Origin: JBBRWV01 sp038248985
Lineage (GTDB): Bacteria; Planctomycetota; Phycisphaerae; WQYP01
Assembly (NCBI GenBank): GCA_038248985.1
Contig: JBBRWV010000138.1
Location: 1-8,939, forward strand
DNA length: 8,939 bases
Reading direction: 5' to 3'
The notes beneath the pieces are model-generated. The model saw only the letters and a program-made list of their open reading frames with translations, was not told the origin of the DNA and searched no databases. Below, piece after piece: positions 1-6,727 of this stretch. Numbering within the stretch: position 1 is the first letter of the stretch; every line of letters starts with the position of its first letter. A program made the position numbers and the translations under genes.

Positions 1-63
1 GCGATCCTGTTACACAAGCTGGGGCTGACGCTGCCGCGGAGCCTGGAGGTGGTGGATTTGTAG
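1..63 (+). CDS. C-terminal end of an upstream gene (partial)
   Basis: Frame 1 is open from the window edge to TAG at 61-63, giving twenty residues that end ...SLEVVDL. The residues include ILLHKLGL, which faintly recalls the last helix of LuxR/FixJ-type DNA-binding domains (I-L-x-K-L-G). One extra residue in the spacing makes this unreliable, and the fragment is too short to assign. The codons (CTG, GCG, GTG) match the neighbouring native genes. A hairpin terminator begins fifteen bases after the stop, which supports this being a true gene end. Confidence 0.45.
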   Translation, partial: AILLHKLGLTLPRSLEVVDL

Positions 64-77
64 TGAAGACTTTTAGG

Positions 78-114
78 AAAAAAGGGCCTTGGCACCATCG
101 CCAAAGGCCTTTTT
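78..114 (+). terminator. Rho-independent-type terminator of the upstream gene
   Basis: The left arm 78-93 (A-run, GGGCCTTGGC) pairs with the right arm 100-114 (GCCAAAGGCCTTTTT). The loop is six bases, with one bulged A (105) and one G-T wobble. The T-run pairs with the A-run, so the hairpin could act on either strand. It lies just after the stop at 63 and before the likely promoter of the next gene, so it argues that the response regulator does not begin at the ATG at 63. Confidence 0.65.
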
Positions 115-160
115 GCTCGCAAACTGCGGAAGTTGGGTTAACAGAAAGCGAGATAGTTTT

Positions 161-196
161 TTCTCCTTTTGCTAATTATTCACATATACTTAATAA
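161..196 (+). promoter_or_regulatory. Possible promoter of the two-component operon
   Basis: This AT-rich patch sits between the terminator and the regulator start, in otherwise GC-rich DNA. A good -10-like TATACT lies at 185-190, but its -35 partner at 161-166 (TTCTCC, 18-base spacer) is poor. An alternative pairing is TTGCTA at 169-174 with TAATAA at 191-196 (16-base spacer). No sigma-54 -24/-12 element was recognised. The site is inferred from composition and position. Confidence 0.3.
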
Positions 197-212
197 AAGA
201 GCGTTTCCTGCG

Positions 213-1592
213 GTGGGTGTGAATTTGACGAACGACGCAACAACGGGCGCGGCATTTCCGCTGAATATTTTGGTCGTGGATGATGAAATAAATATCCGCA
301 AGACGCTGATGCTGTGCCTGGAGAGTGAGGGGCACAAGGTGATGGCAGTGAGCAACCCGGCGGATGCAAAGGCCGAGGCGTTGCGGTGGGCGTTTGATCT
401 GGCGTATGTGGATTTGCGGTTGGGGGCGGAGAAGGGTTTGGATTTGCTGCCGGAGTTACGGAAGGCGTATCCGCGGATGAAGATCGTGGTGATCACGGCG
501 TATGCGTCGATCGATACGGCGGTGCAGTCGATGAAGGCGGGGGCGAACGATTATCTGCCGAAGCCATTTACGCCATTGCAAGTAAAACATTTGACGCAAA
601 AGATTGCGGAGACGCGGCAGTTGGAGCAGAAGGTGCAGGGGCTGCAGGAGACGCTGGGGCAGACGAATCCAGAGGTGGACCTGGGGAGCACGAAGAGTCC
701 GGCGATGTTGCGGGCGATTCAATTGGCGCAGCAGGTGGCGACGACGGATGCGACGGTATTGATTCGGGGGGAGTCGGGCACGGGCAAGGGGGTGCTGGTG
801 CGGGCGATTCATGCGTGGAGTCATCGGCGGGAGAAGCCGCTGGGGACGGTGAGTTGTCCGAGTTTGTCGGCGGAGTTGCTGGAGAGCGAGTTGTTTGGTC
901 ATGCAAAGGGGGCGTTTACGTCGGCGGTGCGGGACAATCCGGGGCGGATCGCGATGTGCGAGGGGGGGACGTTGTTTTTGGATGAGATTGGGGATTTGCC
1001 GATGCGGATCCAGCCGAAGCTGTTGCGTTTTATCCAGGATCGGGAGTATGAGCGGGTGGGTGAGCAGGTGACGCGGCGGGCGGATATTCGGGTGATCACG
1101 GCGACGAACGTGGATTTGGATTTGGCGGTGAAGGAGGGGCGTTTTCGGGAGGATTTGTTGTATCGGTTGAATGTGATCCAGATCGAGTTGCCGCCGTTGC
1201 GGGAGCGTCGAGAGGACATTGTACCGATGGCGGAGCGGATGCTGGCGTTTTTTGCGCGGAGTCGGACGCGTCCGGTGCTGGGGTTTACGGCGGAGGCGGC
1301 AGGGGCGTTGAATCAGCATGGGTGGCCGGGGAACGTGCGGGAATTGCGGAATGTGATTGAGCGGTGTGCGATTTTGTCGACGGGGGAGTGGATAGGGGCG
1401 GAGTTGTTGCCGGGGACGATAGGGGGTCATGCGGCGGACCCGGTGCCGGGGGCGGCGGTGACGCTGGAGAAGTTGGAGGAGCTGCATATTCGGCGGGTGC
1501 TGGCGGGGACGAAGAGTTTGGAGGAGGCGGCGGAGGTGTTGGGGATCGACGCGGCGACGTTGTGGCGACGGCGGAAGAAGTATGGAATTTAA
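213..1592 (+). CDS. AlgB-like sigma-54-dependent response regulator (NtrC family)
   Basis: This is an activator that, once phosphorylated, should use ATP to open sigma-54 RNA polymerase complexes. Numbered from GTG 213 (459 residues), the receiver spans about 18-130 with acid pair D23-D24, phospho-acceptor D67, T95 and K117. The AAA+ domain has Walker A GESGTGKG (186-193), the sigma-54 loop GAFTSA (233-238), Walker B LFLDE (254-258) and WPGNVREL (from 371). A Fis-type helix-turn-helix ends the protein (about 435-459, ...TLWRRRKKYGI). Length and sequence resemble Pseudomonas AlgB throughout, and the next gene is a KinB-like kinase, as in the algB-kinB pair. The frame is open back to ATG 63, but that stretch contains a terminator and the residues are not receiver-like, so a later start is more likely: GTG 213 (AAAGAG 11 bases upstream) or GTG 219. 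Oddity: GAFTSA replaces canonical GAFTGA. Family and domain order are sure; alginate-type targets are not implied. Confidence 0.93.
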   Translation: MGVNLTNDATTGAAFPLNILVVDDEINIRKTLMLCLESEGHKVMAVSNPADAKAEALRWAFDLAYVDLRLGAEKGLDLLPELRKAYPRMKIVVITAYASIDTAVQSMKAGANDYLPKPFTPLQVKHLTQKIAETRQLEQKVQGLQETLGQTNPEVDLGSTKSPAMLRAIQLAQQVATTDATVLIRGESGTGKGVLVRAIHAWSHRREKPLGTVSCPSLSAELLESELFGHAKGAFTSAVRDNPGRIAMCEGGTLFLDEIGDLPMRIQPKLLRFIQDREYERVGEQVTRRADIRVITATNVDLDLAVKEGRFREDLLYRLNVIQIELPPLRERREDIVPMAERMLAFFARSRTRPVLGFTAEAAGALNQHGWPGNVRELRNVIERCAILSTGEWIGAELLPGTIGGHAADPVPGAAVTLEKLEELHIRRVLAGTKSLEEAAEVLGIDAATLWRRRKKYGI

Positions 1593-1634
1593 GGGGTAGG
1601 GGAAATTTTGTTATTGCCAGAAGAGGGGGGAGAC

Positions 1635-1721
1635 GTGAAGATAGAGTGGCTCAGGGTGGGCGACACGATGGATCTTTCACTGGATTTTGGGGCGAATTAT
1701 GATGTTTTCGCTACGCAATAG
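1635..1721 (+). CDS. Possible 28-residue leader ORF before the histidine kinase
   Basis: A GTG at 1635 is preceded by a very strong ribosome-binding sequence (GAGGGGGGAG, 1623-1632). It opens a 28-residue frame ending TAG at 1719-1721, which runs across the kinase start at 1699. The peptide starts MKIEWLRVG and is not recognised. It lies in a different frame from the kinase. The strong Shine-Dalgarno sequence in the 106-base gap, and the overlap with the kinase start, would allow translational coupling. Chance is a real alternative because G-runs are frequent in this DNA. Confidence 0.25.
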   Translation: MKIEWLRVGDTMDLSLDFGANYDVFATQ

Positions 1722-3102
1722 GATTTTGGCGGGATATTTGGTGCTGGTGGCGCTGTTGCTGGCGGGGTCGGTATTGACATTGATCGCGGCGATAGAGGAT
1801 CGCACTCCGGAATGGGTGTGGATAGGGACGATCGTGTTGACGGTGGCGGGGTTGGTGGTGGCGGGGACGTTGCTGGTGGCGATGGGGAGTTGGTTTGTGA
1901 GGCCGCTGCGGGAATTGACGGCCTATGCGGAGGAGATACAGCGGGGGAATCTGGAGGTGCCGCCGGCCCGGCACGGGGATGATGAGATCGGGCGGTTGGG
2001 AGCGGCGTTTCATGCGATGGCGGCGACGCTGCGGGAATTTCGGCGGACGGATCAGGCGCGGTTGTTGCGGACGCAGGCGAGCACGCGTGCGGCGATCGAT
2101 TCGTTGCCGCACGGGGTGGCGTTGTTTACGCCGGAGGGGCAGGTGGAGCTGGCGAATGTATTGGCGGAGCGAAAATTTGGGTTGAAGCCGGGGGCGTATG
2201 CGTCGGAGATTGGTCATGCGTGGCTGATGCCGTTGGTGGAGAAGGTGAAGGCGACGTTGCAGGAAGTGGAGCCGGTGGGATATGAGCAGGTGATCCAGGT
2301 ATTTGAGGAAGGTCAGGAGAAGTTTTTTTTACCGCATGGTCGGCCGGCGATGGATGAGTCGAAGAATTTGGTGGGGATCACGGTGGTGTTGGTGGATGCG
2401 ACGCAGTTGCGGCAGGTGGATGAGGCGAAGAGCGGGTTGATCTCGATGGTGTCACACGAGTTGAAGACGCCGCTGACGTCGTTGCAGATGTCGATACACA
2501 TGTTGGTGGAGGATGCGGGTTTACGGCTGGGGACGAAGCAGAGGGAGCTGCTGCTGCTGGCGCAGGAGGATGCGAATCGGTTGCAGCGGTTGATCGATGA
2601 GTTGCTGGATGCGGGGCGAATGCGGGCGGGGCCGGCGGCGATGCAGATGGAGGCGGTGATGCCGGGGGATTTGGTGGAGGGCGCGTTGGCGCCATTGCGG
2701 GGGGAGTTTGGGGCGAAGGGGATTGAGGTGGTTTTGGAGTTGGACGGGGAGTTGGATTCGGTGCGGGTGGATGTGAAGGGGATGACGGAGGTGCTGGCGA
2801 ATTTGCTGACGAACGCGTGCAAGCACACGCCGCGGGGCGGGCGGGTGGTGGTATCGACGGGGATGTCGGAGGAGTTTGTGGAGTTTTTTGTGCGGGACTC
2901 CGGGGTGGGCGTGGCGGTGGAAGATCGGGAGCGGATATTTGCGGGGATAACGGGCGGCGCGGAGGGAATGAATGTGGAGGGCGCGGGTTGGGGGTTGTCG
3001 CGGGCGCGGGAGGCGGTGGAGGCGCACGGGGGGACGATCGGGGTGACGGCGAATCATCCGCATGGGGCGTTGTTTCATTTTACGTTGCCGCGGGCGAAGT
3101 AG
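1699..3102 (+). CDS. KinB-like membrane sensor histidine kinase
   Basis: This is an inner-membrane kinase expected to autophosphorylate and pass phosphate to the AlgB-like regulator 106 bases upstream. Numbered from ATG 1699 (467 residues; GGGG at 1689-1692 as ribosome-binding site; TTG 1687 and ATG 1702 are alternatives), TM1 is about 9-32 and TM2 about 40-62. HAMP (67-115, VRPLREL...DEIGRLG) and a PAS domain (about 130-236) follow. The HisKA box SHELKTP places the phospho-accepting histidine at 253. The HATPase has an N-box (ANLLTNACKHTP, 367-378), G1 (DSGVGV, from 400) and G2 (GAGWGL, 428-433). The two membrane helices are joined by only about seven residues, so the large periplasmic domain of Pseudomonas KinB is missing. 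The signal is probably sensed in the membrane or by the PAS domain. G2 has Trp where GxGLGL is usual. The pair probably forms one transcription unit. Confidence 0.92.
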   Translation: MMFSLRNRILAGYLVLVALLLAGSVLTLIAAIEDRTPEWVWIGTIVLTVAGLVVAGTLLVAMGSWFVRPLRELTAYAEEIQRGNLEVPPARHGDDEIGRLGAAFHAMAATLREFRRTDQARLLRTQASTRAAIDSLPHGVALFTPEGQVELANVLAERKFGLKPGAYASEIGHAWLMPLVEKVKATLQEVEPVGYEQVIQVFEEGQEKFFLPHGRPAMDESKNLVGITVVLVDATQLRQVDEAKSGLISMVSHELKTPLTSLQMSIHMLVEDAGLRLGTKQRELLLLAQEDANRLQRLIDELLDAGRMRAGPAAMQMEAVMPGDLVEGALAPLRGEFGAKGIEVVLELDGELDSVRVDVKGMTEVLANLLTNACKHTPRGGRVVVSTGMSEEFVEFFVRDSGVGVAVEDRERIFAGITGGAEGMNVEGAGWGLSRAREAVEAHGGTIGVTANHPHGALFHFTLPRAK

Positions 3103-3199
3103 GGTGCGGGGATTTGGCGCGGTGTGGGGAAAAGAGACGAATTGTGGAGATAGCCGGCCGGATCGGGAGGGATGGGGGGTATGATTTGGGAGAAACCGA

Positions 3200-3385
3200 A
3201 TGATTACCACCGACCCAACGACGCGAATCAAACTCAGAAGTGGAGAGGGCCAGTACCCGATCCTGATTCATCCTCTCGGCGACGAATTCGACCTGAACGA
3301 GGCGAAGTACGCGTGGCTGCGACCCTATTTGACTGCCAAGGATTTTGGGTCTCTGGATTACATCCTGCGGGGCCTTTACAATTGA
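3200..3385 (+). CDS. Hypothetical protein of 61 residues
   Basis: This family is not recognised. The ATG at 3200 has a good ribosome-binding site (GGGAG, about eight bases upstream) and the frame ends TGA at 3383-3385. The peptide starts MITTDPTTRIKL, is soluble, and has mixed charge with acidic residues and several aromatics (EFDLNEAKYAWLRPYL, GSLDYILRGLYN). It has no signal peptide, membrane segment or cysteine pair. Codon use is more mixed than in the kinase upstream, which marks the start of the atypical stretch. The stop TGA overlaps a TTG (3382-3384) that opens the next frame, so this could also be the first half of a frameshifted longer protein. The overlapping longer frame from ATG 3172 reads as low-complexity Arg/Pro sequence here and is less convincing. 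Confidence 0.5.
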   Translation: MITTDPTTRIKLRSGEGQYPILIHPLGDEFDLNEAKYAWLRPYLTAKDFGSLDYILRGLYN

Positions 3386-3604
3386 AGTCGCCGCTGGTGC
3401 CGCCGATGGTAGTGGTTGAGCGCGGCCGTCACCGAGCCGTGGAGGCCATGCCAGCATTCAAGCCGACCGATGGGCCGTTCGCGTCCGCAGGGGCCGCAAA
3501 TCGCCTCGTGGCACCACCGGACTGGTCCAAGATTGTGGATGAACCAATTCAGGGCTTCATGTCCTACACGCTAAAGTTCTCATGGCCTTCTGGAAGGATG
3601 ATTC
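3386..3604 (+). other. 219-base stretch without a convincing gene
   Basis: Frame 1 is open across this stretch from TTG 3382, which overlaps the preceding stop as TTGA. It reads partly protein-like (SPLVPPMVVVERGRH, PDWSKIVDEP, FMSYTLKFSWPSGR) but then runs on, without a stop, through the lipoprotein gene in the wrong frame until 3837. Frame 3 gives a short piece (HAKVLMAFWKDDS) ending TGA 3606-3608, which overlaps the next ATG as ATGA. A small gene broken by one or two frame changes, or simply non-coding spacer, would both fit. The last bases hold the ribosome-binding site GGAAGGA (3592-3598) of the lipoprotein gene. Confidence 0.4.
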
Positions 3605-4138
3605 ATGACGCACGCCTCGGGAAGCGCGGTCGCACGAAAACCACAGGTGAAAGTGGCGATGATGGCCTTGGTGCTGGCCATGATGTCAGGTTGTCGGACG
3701 TTTTCGCACTATGTGTACATCGGCGGCGCTACGTGGCCGGAGTTGGATGGGACTTGGTATGGGCAGGTGGTGCCTGTGACACTCTACGACGGGATGGGCA
3801 GGCCGTTTCCGGTGCCCGCAGCCGCCCTGCACATTGAAGGCGGTCACGTGGACTATGTTCAGAACAGCGGCATGCCAGCACTGGAATTGGCTCCGGGCAG
3901 GGCGACGGCGGTGCTCTCAAAGGATGGGGAACATGCATTGCCCTTTAGTGATTTTGCCCCGGATTCGTGGATTGAGGTAACGGGGACGATCTATCCGAAC
4001 TACGATCTGAAGGCCCCCGGAAGCAACATTTGGGTGGACGAGATTCCACGGTCCAAGAATATCTCTGGCGGCAAAACGGTGAGCGTGCGGTTCCTCCAAA
4101 TTCACGGTGCGGCACGTTCGATACCGCCCCGTCCATGA
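3605..4138 (+). CDS. Small predicted lipoprotein of unknown function
   Basis: ATG 3605 is set by the ribosome-binding site GGAAGGA ending six bases upstream. The 177-residue product starts with a lipoprotein signal: basic residues (R11, K12, K16), a hydrophobic core VAMMALVLAMM and lipobox MSGC with the cysteine at residue 30. It is therefore probably lipid-anchored and exported. The mature part is about 148 residues, with alternating hydrophobic and polar residues suggesting a beta-rich fold (LDGTWYGQVVPVTLYD, AALHIEGGHVDYV, SWIEVTGTIYP, IWVDEIP). An OB-like barrel is possible, but this is inference only. No catalytic motif or further cysteine is visible. Codon use is less G-ending than in the flanking native genes. 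No family is recognised. A later start at residues 19-20 would shorten the signal region but keep the lipobox. Confidence 0.72.
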   Translation: MTHASGSAVARKPQVKVAMMALVLAMMSGCRTFSHYVYIGGATWPELDGTWYGQVVPVTLYDGMGRPFPVPAAALHIEGGHVDYVQNSGMPALELAPGRATAVLSKDGEHALPFSDFAPDSWIEVTGTIYPNYDLKAPGSNIWVDEIPRSKNISGGKTVSVRFLQIHGAARSIPPRP

Positions 4139-4230
4139 GGACACGGCTGATGCACCGTGACGTACAGTGAGGCTGGAATCCACTACGGGCGTTTCCCTTT
4201 CACCGCTTCGGCAACGATGGTGAGCGGCCC

Positions 4231-4770
4231 ATGCAGGTCCGCATAACCATCCACGACAGCATCATGACTACGCCCGAGAATATCGAACTCATTATGTCGA
4301 TGATTAAAACAGAGTTCGCGGCCTTTGGTGTGACGCCAACACTGCATGTCACCAGATATACTGAGGGTCTGGGAGGATGGGGCGCAGAGAGTTTCTTTTT
4401 GGAGATGTGGATGAAGATTGCTTTGGCGGTGGATGACGAGGGCGGGAAACTGGCGCAGGATTTTGCTTCGTGCCGGGGCGTGGTGGTGTTTGAGTTGACG
4501 GGTGGGAAGGCGGGGGTGCGGGAGGAGCGGCGGGCAGCGTTGTATGTGCCGCTGGAGGCGCATCCGTTGTTGTCGCTGATGGAGGATTGCGCGGTGGTGT
4601 TTGCGGCGGGGTACGATGCGGAGAGTTTGGCGGCGATAGAGGGGATGAAGTTGCGGCCATTGGTGGTGTCGGACGGGGGATTGGATGTGGAGCGGATCGT
4701 GTGTCATTTGGAGGGTGAGACGCTGAAGGTGCGGGCACCGGTGCTGCACGTGCATGGGGAGGAGGAGTGA
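4231..4770 (+). CDS. Hypothetical protein of about 179 residues
   Basis: No family is recognised. From ATG 4231 (weak GGTGAG at 4219-4224) the product has 179 residues. An internal ATG at 4264 (residue 12, MTTPENIEL) is a possible alternative start. The protein looks soluble and acidic: an N-terminal helix-like part (ENIELIMSMIKTEFAAFG), a middle part WGAESFFLEMWMKIALAVDDEGGKLAQDF, strand-like VVVFELTG and RAALYVPLE, and a charged tail HGEEE. There is no signal peptide or membrane helix. Codon style changes inside the gene. The first fifty codons are mixed (ATC, ACC, CCC, AAA), while from about 4380 onward they are the G-ending kind seen in the native genes. This could mean a composite origin or local constraint. 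The gene ends 44 bases from the convergent AbiE-type operon. Confidence 0.65.
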   Translation: MQVRITIHDSIMTTPENIELIMSMIKTEFAAFGVTPTLHVTRYTEGLGGWGAESFFLEMWMKIALAVDDEGGKLAQDFASCRGVVVFELTGGKAGVREERRAALYVPLEAHPLLSLMEDCAVVFAAGYDAESLAAIEGMKLRPLVVSDGGLDVERIVCHLEGETLKVRAPVLHVHGEEE

Positions 4771-4814
4771 GGGGGAGACGGGGGCTTTTACCCTGCGGAA
4801 TAGGGCGGGCAGGG

Positions 4815-5681
4815 CTACGAGAACAACTCGTTGAGTGCTTCGAGGAAGACGTCCAGCTGAGCGTCATTTTGCCACAGTGGATGTTGGCGCATGGCCAGGA
4901 CGCCGGGGGCGGTGGGGCTGGCGAAATCTGATTTGACGAGTTTTTTGCAGGAGCGTACTTGGGCGTTGTCGGCCCACTGGCGAAGGTTGGCCTGGACCTG
5001 ATCGGGTTGCGGTTCGGTGAGCATGGCCACGATGCGAAACAGGTCCAGCGCGTGGTGGCGTCCGAGATCTTTTTTGCGGTCCGTGCCGCGGTCGCGATAC
5101 GCGGTGAGTTTCATCAAGAGGTAGGCAAACGGGTGGGGGATGGCGACCTTCGTTTGGAATGCGGCACCAGCGGAGAGGGTGCCCTGCACGTTGATCCGGA
5201 GCGGCGACTCCATGAGCAACAAGGCACCGTCGGTGGGGTGGGCGTGCAATTCAGGCCGATCGGATGTGACGGGTCGGGCGCGCCGATCGTTTGCCTGAAT
5301 TGCGGGGTGGTTTTCGAGCGTATCGAGTTGCGCGGTCAGCAAGTCGATCTTTACAACTTTTGAACCTGCAATGGTGCGTTGGAACTGTAAGAACTTGGCA
5401 CTTTGGACGACTTTATACTGGAGTTTATCGAGCGTGGACCGAACGGCCCCCATCGACTGGGCATCGGCAACAAGCTCGGCCGAGAGTATCAGATCGATAT
5501 CCTGGGTGGCGCGCGGCGTGGGCCACAGATTCGCTTCAATGAGCGTGCGCTGAGCAGATTCCCGCAGGTGCAACTGTTGAAGATAGAGGCCATATCCGCC
5601 CGCGAGGAGTACCCCGGCGGCAGCGCTGCCGAGGGATTGGAGAATATCCAGCAGGCTGGTGCGCAAGAGTGTGTCGTTCAT
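4815..5681 (-). CDS. AbiEii-type nucleotidyltransferase (toxin partner)
   Basis: This is a predicted nucleotidyltransferase of the AbiEii/AbiGii group (DNA polymerase beta-like fold). Members act as toxins of type IV toxin-antitoxin or phage abortive-infection modules. In the 288 residues, the GG of LLAGGYGLYL (28-29), the DID of RATQDIDLIL (61-63) and the Asp of VVKIDLL (113) fit the metal-binding core. The segment AYLLMKLTAYRDR (186-198) followed by KKDLGRHHALDLFRI (203-217) is the typical second half, with its conserved Lys and Asp. About 31 residues separate GG and DxD, longer than in classic AbiEii, where about ten are expected. This suggests a divergent subgroup. ATG 5681 overlaps the TGA of the upstream regulator (ATGA), so translation is coupled. 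Growth inhibition and the substrate are inferred from the family, not seen. Confidence 0.85.
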   Translation of the reverse strand: MNDTLLRTSLLDILQSLGSAAAGVLLAGGYGLYLQQLHLRESAQRTLIEANLWPTPRATQDIDLILSAELVADAQSMGAVRSTLDKLQYKVVQSAKFLQFQRTIAGSKVVKIDLLTAQLDTLENHPAIQANDRRARPVTSDRPELHAHPTDGALLLMESPLRINVQGTLSAGAAFQTKVAIPHPFAYLLMKLTAYRDRGTDRKKDLGRHHALDLFRIVAMLTEPQPDQVQANLRQWADNAQVRSCKKLVKSDFASPTAPGVLAMRQHPLWQNDAQLDVFLEALNELFS

Positions 5682-6727
5682 GGTTGGGCTCCGGGATGGG
5701 CGAGGATCAACGCTCGGATCTGGTCGGCAACTTCCTTTTGTCTTTTGTCGCCACTGGCCATCTCCAACCAGGATTGGATCGGCGAGGCGGCCAGGTTGGG
5801 CCGACGGTCGAAATAGACGCGTTGGTCTGCGGTTTGAAGCAGGCGCAGATTGGGAAAGGTGCGTGTCTCGCGGGCTTCGGCGCCAAGCTGCTGAAGCAGG
5901 GCTGAGGGTGGGGTGCGGCAGTAGCAGGCAATGATGGGTTCGGCGGCCCAGGCTGCATATTCTGTGGCGGAAGACTCGCCGGTGCGAACGGTGTCGGCGG
6001 CGCGTGGGAAGGCCTGGAGTGTGGCCAGAAGGTCGGGCGTGGGCAGGGCGACTTTACCGGTCCAGGTATTTTCGATTTTGGGCGGCTGATAGGCATTGAG
6101 CAAGCCGTCGAGGATGCGGTCGGGCTGGAGCACACGTACGGAATTCCGGCTGGGGCGCTCGATGACCAAGTCGGATGCCAGGCGTTGGAGGACCTTGGAG
6201 ACGGTACTGAGGGCAAGGGAACCGCGCCGCTGGGTGATGGCCGACTGGATATCGGAGATGGCGTGAAAATCGCGCATGAGCAAGAGCACGCGTGCGATCA
6301 GGGAGCCGTCGCCGCGATAGGCCGACAGGATCGGGGCGCTCTCGGGATACAGGTTGGGGTTTCCGGTTTTGTAGAAGAGGAAGCGTCCGGGGGCGAGGAC
6401 GGCGCCATTGCCGCAGAAGTCCAAGGCGCTGATGCCGTGGTCGAGCAGTTCGTCCAGTTTTTGGCTGGTGAGGTAGGGCGCGATGACCATGGGTTGACCG
6501 AGCTCGGGCGAAGGGAGTTCGCGGGCCTGGGTTTGGGCAATTTTCAACGTCTGGGGTTTCGCATCGCGTTTTAGCCGGGCGACGAAGCGGCAGGATTGGC
6601 CGCGCCAGGAGACTTCGAGGACCGCATCTGCCGCGAGGGCGCTCGGTGGTGGGAGGATGCGCATTTCGAGTGGCGGGACGCGGAGTTCGCCGGCGAGGAG
6701 CATTCTTTTGAAGTTTGGGTGGTTCAT
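5678..6727 (-). CDS. AbiEi-type winged-helix antitoxin/transcriptional regulator
   Basis: This is the first gene of the AbiE-type operon (349 residues). The N-terminal half resembles the restriction-nuclease-like part of a known AbiEi-family subgroup (VSWRGQSCRFVARLKRD, MVIAPYLTSQKLDELLDHGISALDFCGNGAVLAPGRFLF split over about 45-120). It is followed by KTGNPNLYPESAPILSAYRG and then a winged helix-turn-helix at about 150-205 (ISDIQSAITQ...SLALSTVSKVLQRLASD...RVLQPDRIL). The role expected from the family is to neutralise the nucleotidyltransferase without direct contact and to repress its own promoter. ATG 6727 is preceded by AAGG three bases upstream, and a matching promoter and operator lie directly in front. 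The 4-base overlap with the toxin gene and the order antitoxin then toxin are standard for AbiE. Whether it protects against phage cannot be read from the sequence. Confidence 0.82.
   Translation of the reverse strand: MNHPNFKRMLLAGELRVPPLEMRILPPPSALAADAVLEVSWRGQSCRFVARLKRDAKPQTLKIAQTQARELPSPELGQPMVIAPYLTSQKLDELLDHGISALDFCGNGAVLAPGRFLFYKTGNPNLYPESAPILSAYRGDGSLIARVLLLMRDFHAISDIQSAITQRRGSLALSTVSKVLQRLASDLVIERPSRNSVRVLQPDRILDGLLNAYQPPKIENTWTGKVALPTPDLLATLQAFPRAADTVRTGESSATEYAAWAAEPIIACYCRTPPSALLQQLGAEARETRTFPNLRLLQTADQRVYFDRRPNLAASPIQSWLEMASGDKRQKEVADQIRALILAHPGAQP

Noticed and set aside
456..1487. Long - strand open frame of 343 residues opposite the regulator
   Set aside because: It is Arg/Pro/His/Gln-rich low-complexity sequence produced by the G-rich codons of the AlgB-like gene on the other strand, and it has no recognisable domain.
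2521..3231. Long - strand open frame of 236 residues opposite the kinase
   Set aside because: It has the same Arg/Pro/His-rich shadow composition, while the + strand has complete HisKA and HATPase motifs.
3172..3837. 221-residue + strand frame spanning the small ORF and the lipoprotein gene
   Set aside because: Its ends lie out of frame with better-supported genes (61-residue ORF, lipoprotein with lipobox) and it has a poorly placed ribosome-binding site. Only its central part looks protein-like, and that is noted separately.
4183..4755. - strand frame of 190 residues opposite the 4231-4770 gene
   Set aside because: It is His/Gln/Arg-rich in the part opposite the G-ending codons, and it lacks a start signal and recognisable motifs.
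4785..4805. Possible small hairpin (ACCCT...AGGG) between the convergent gene ends near 4770-4815
   Set aside because: The stem is only about four pairs with no T-run, too weak to call a terminator.
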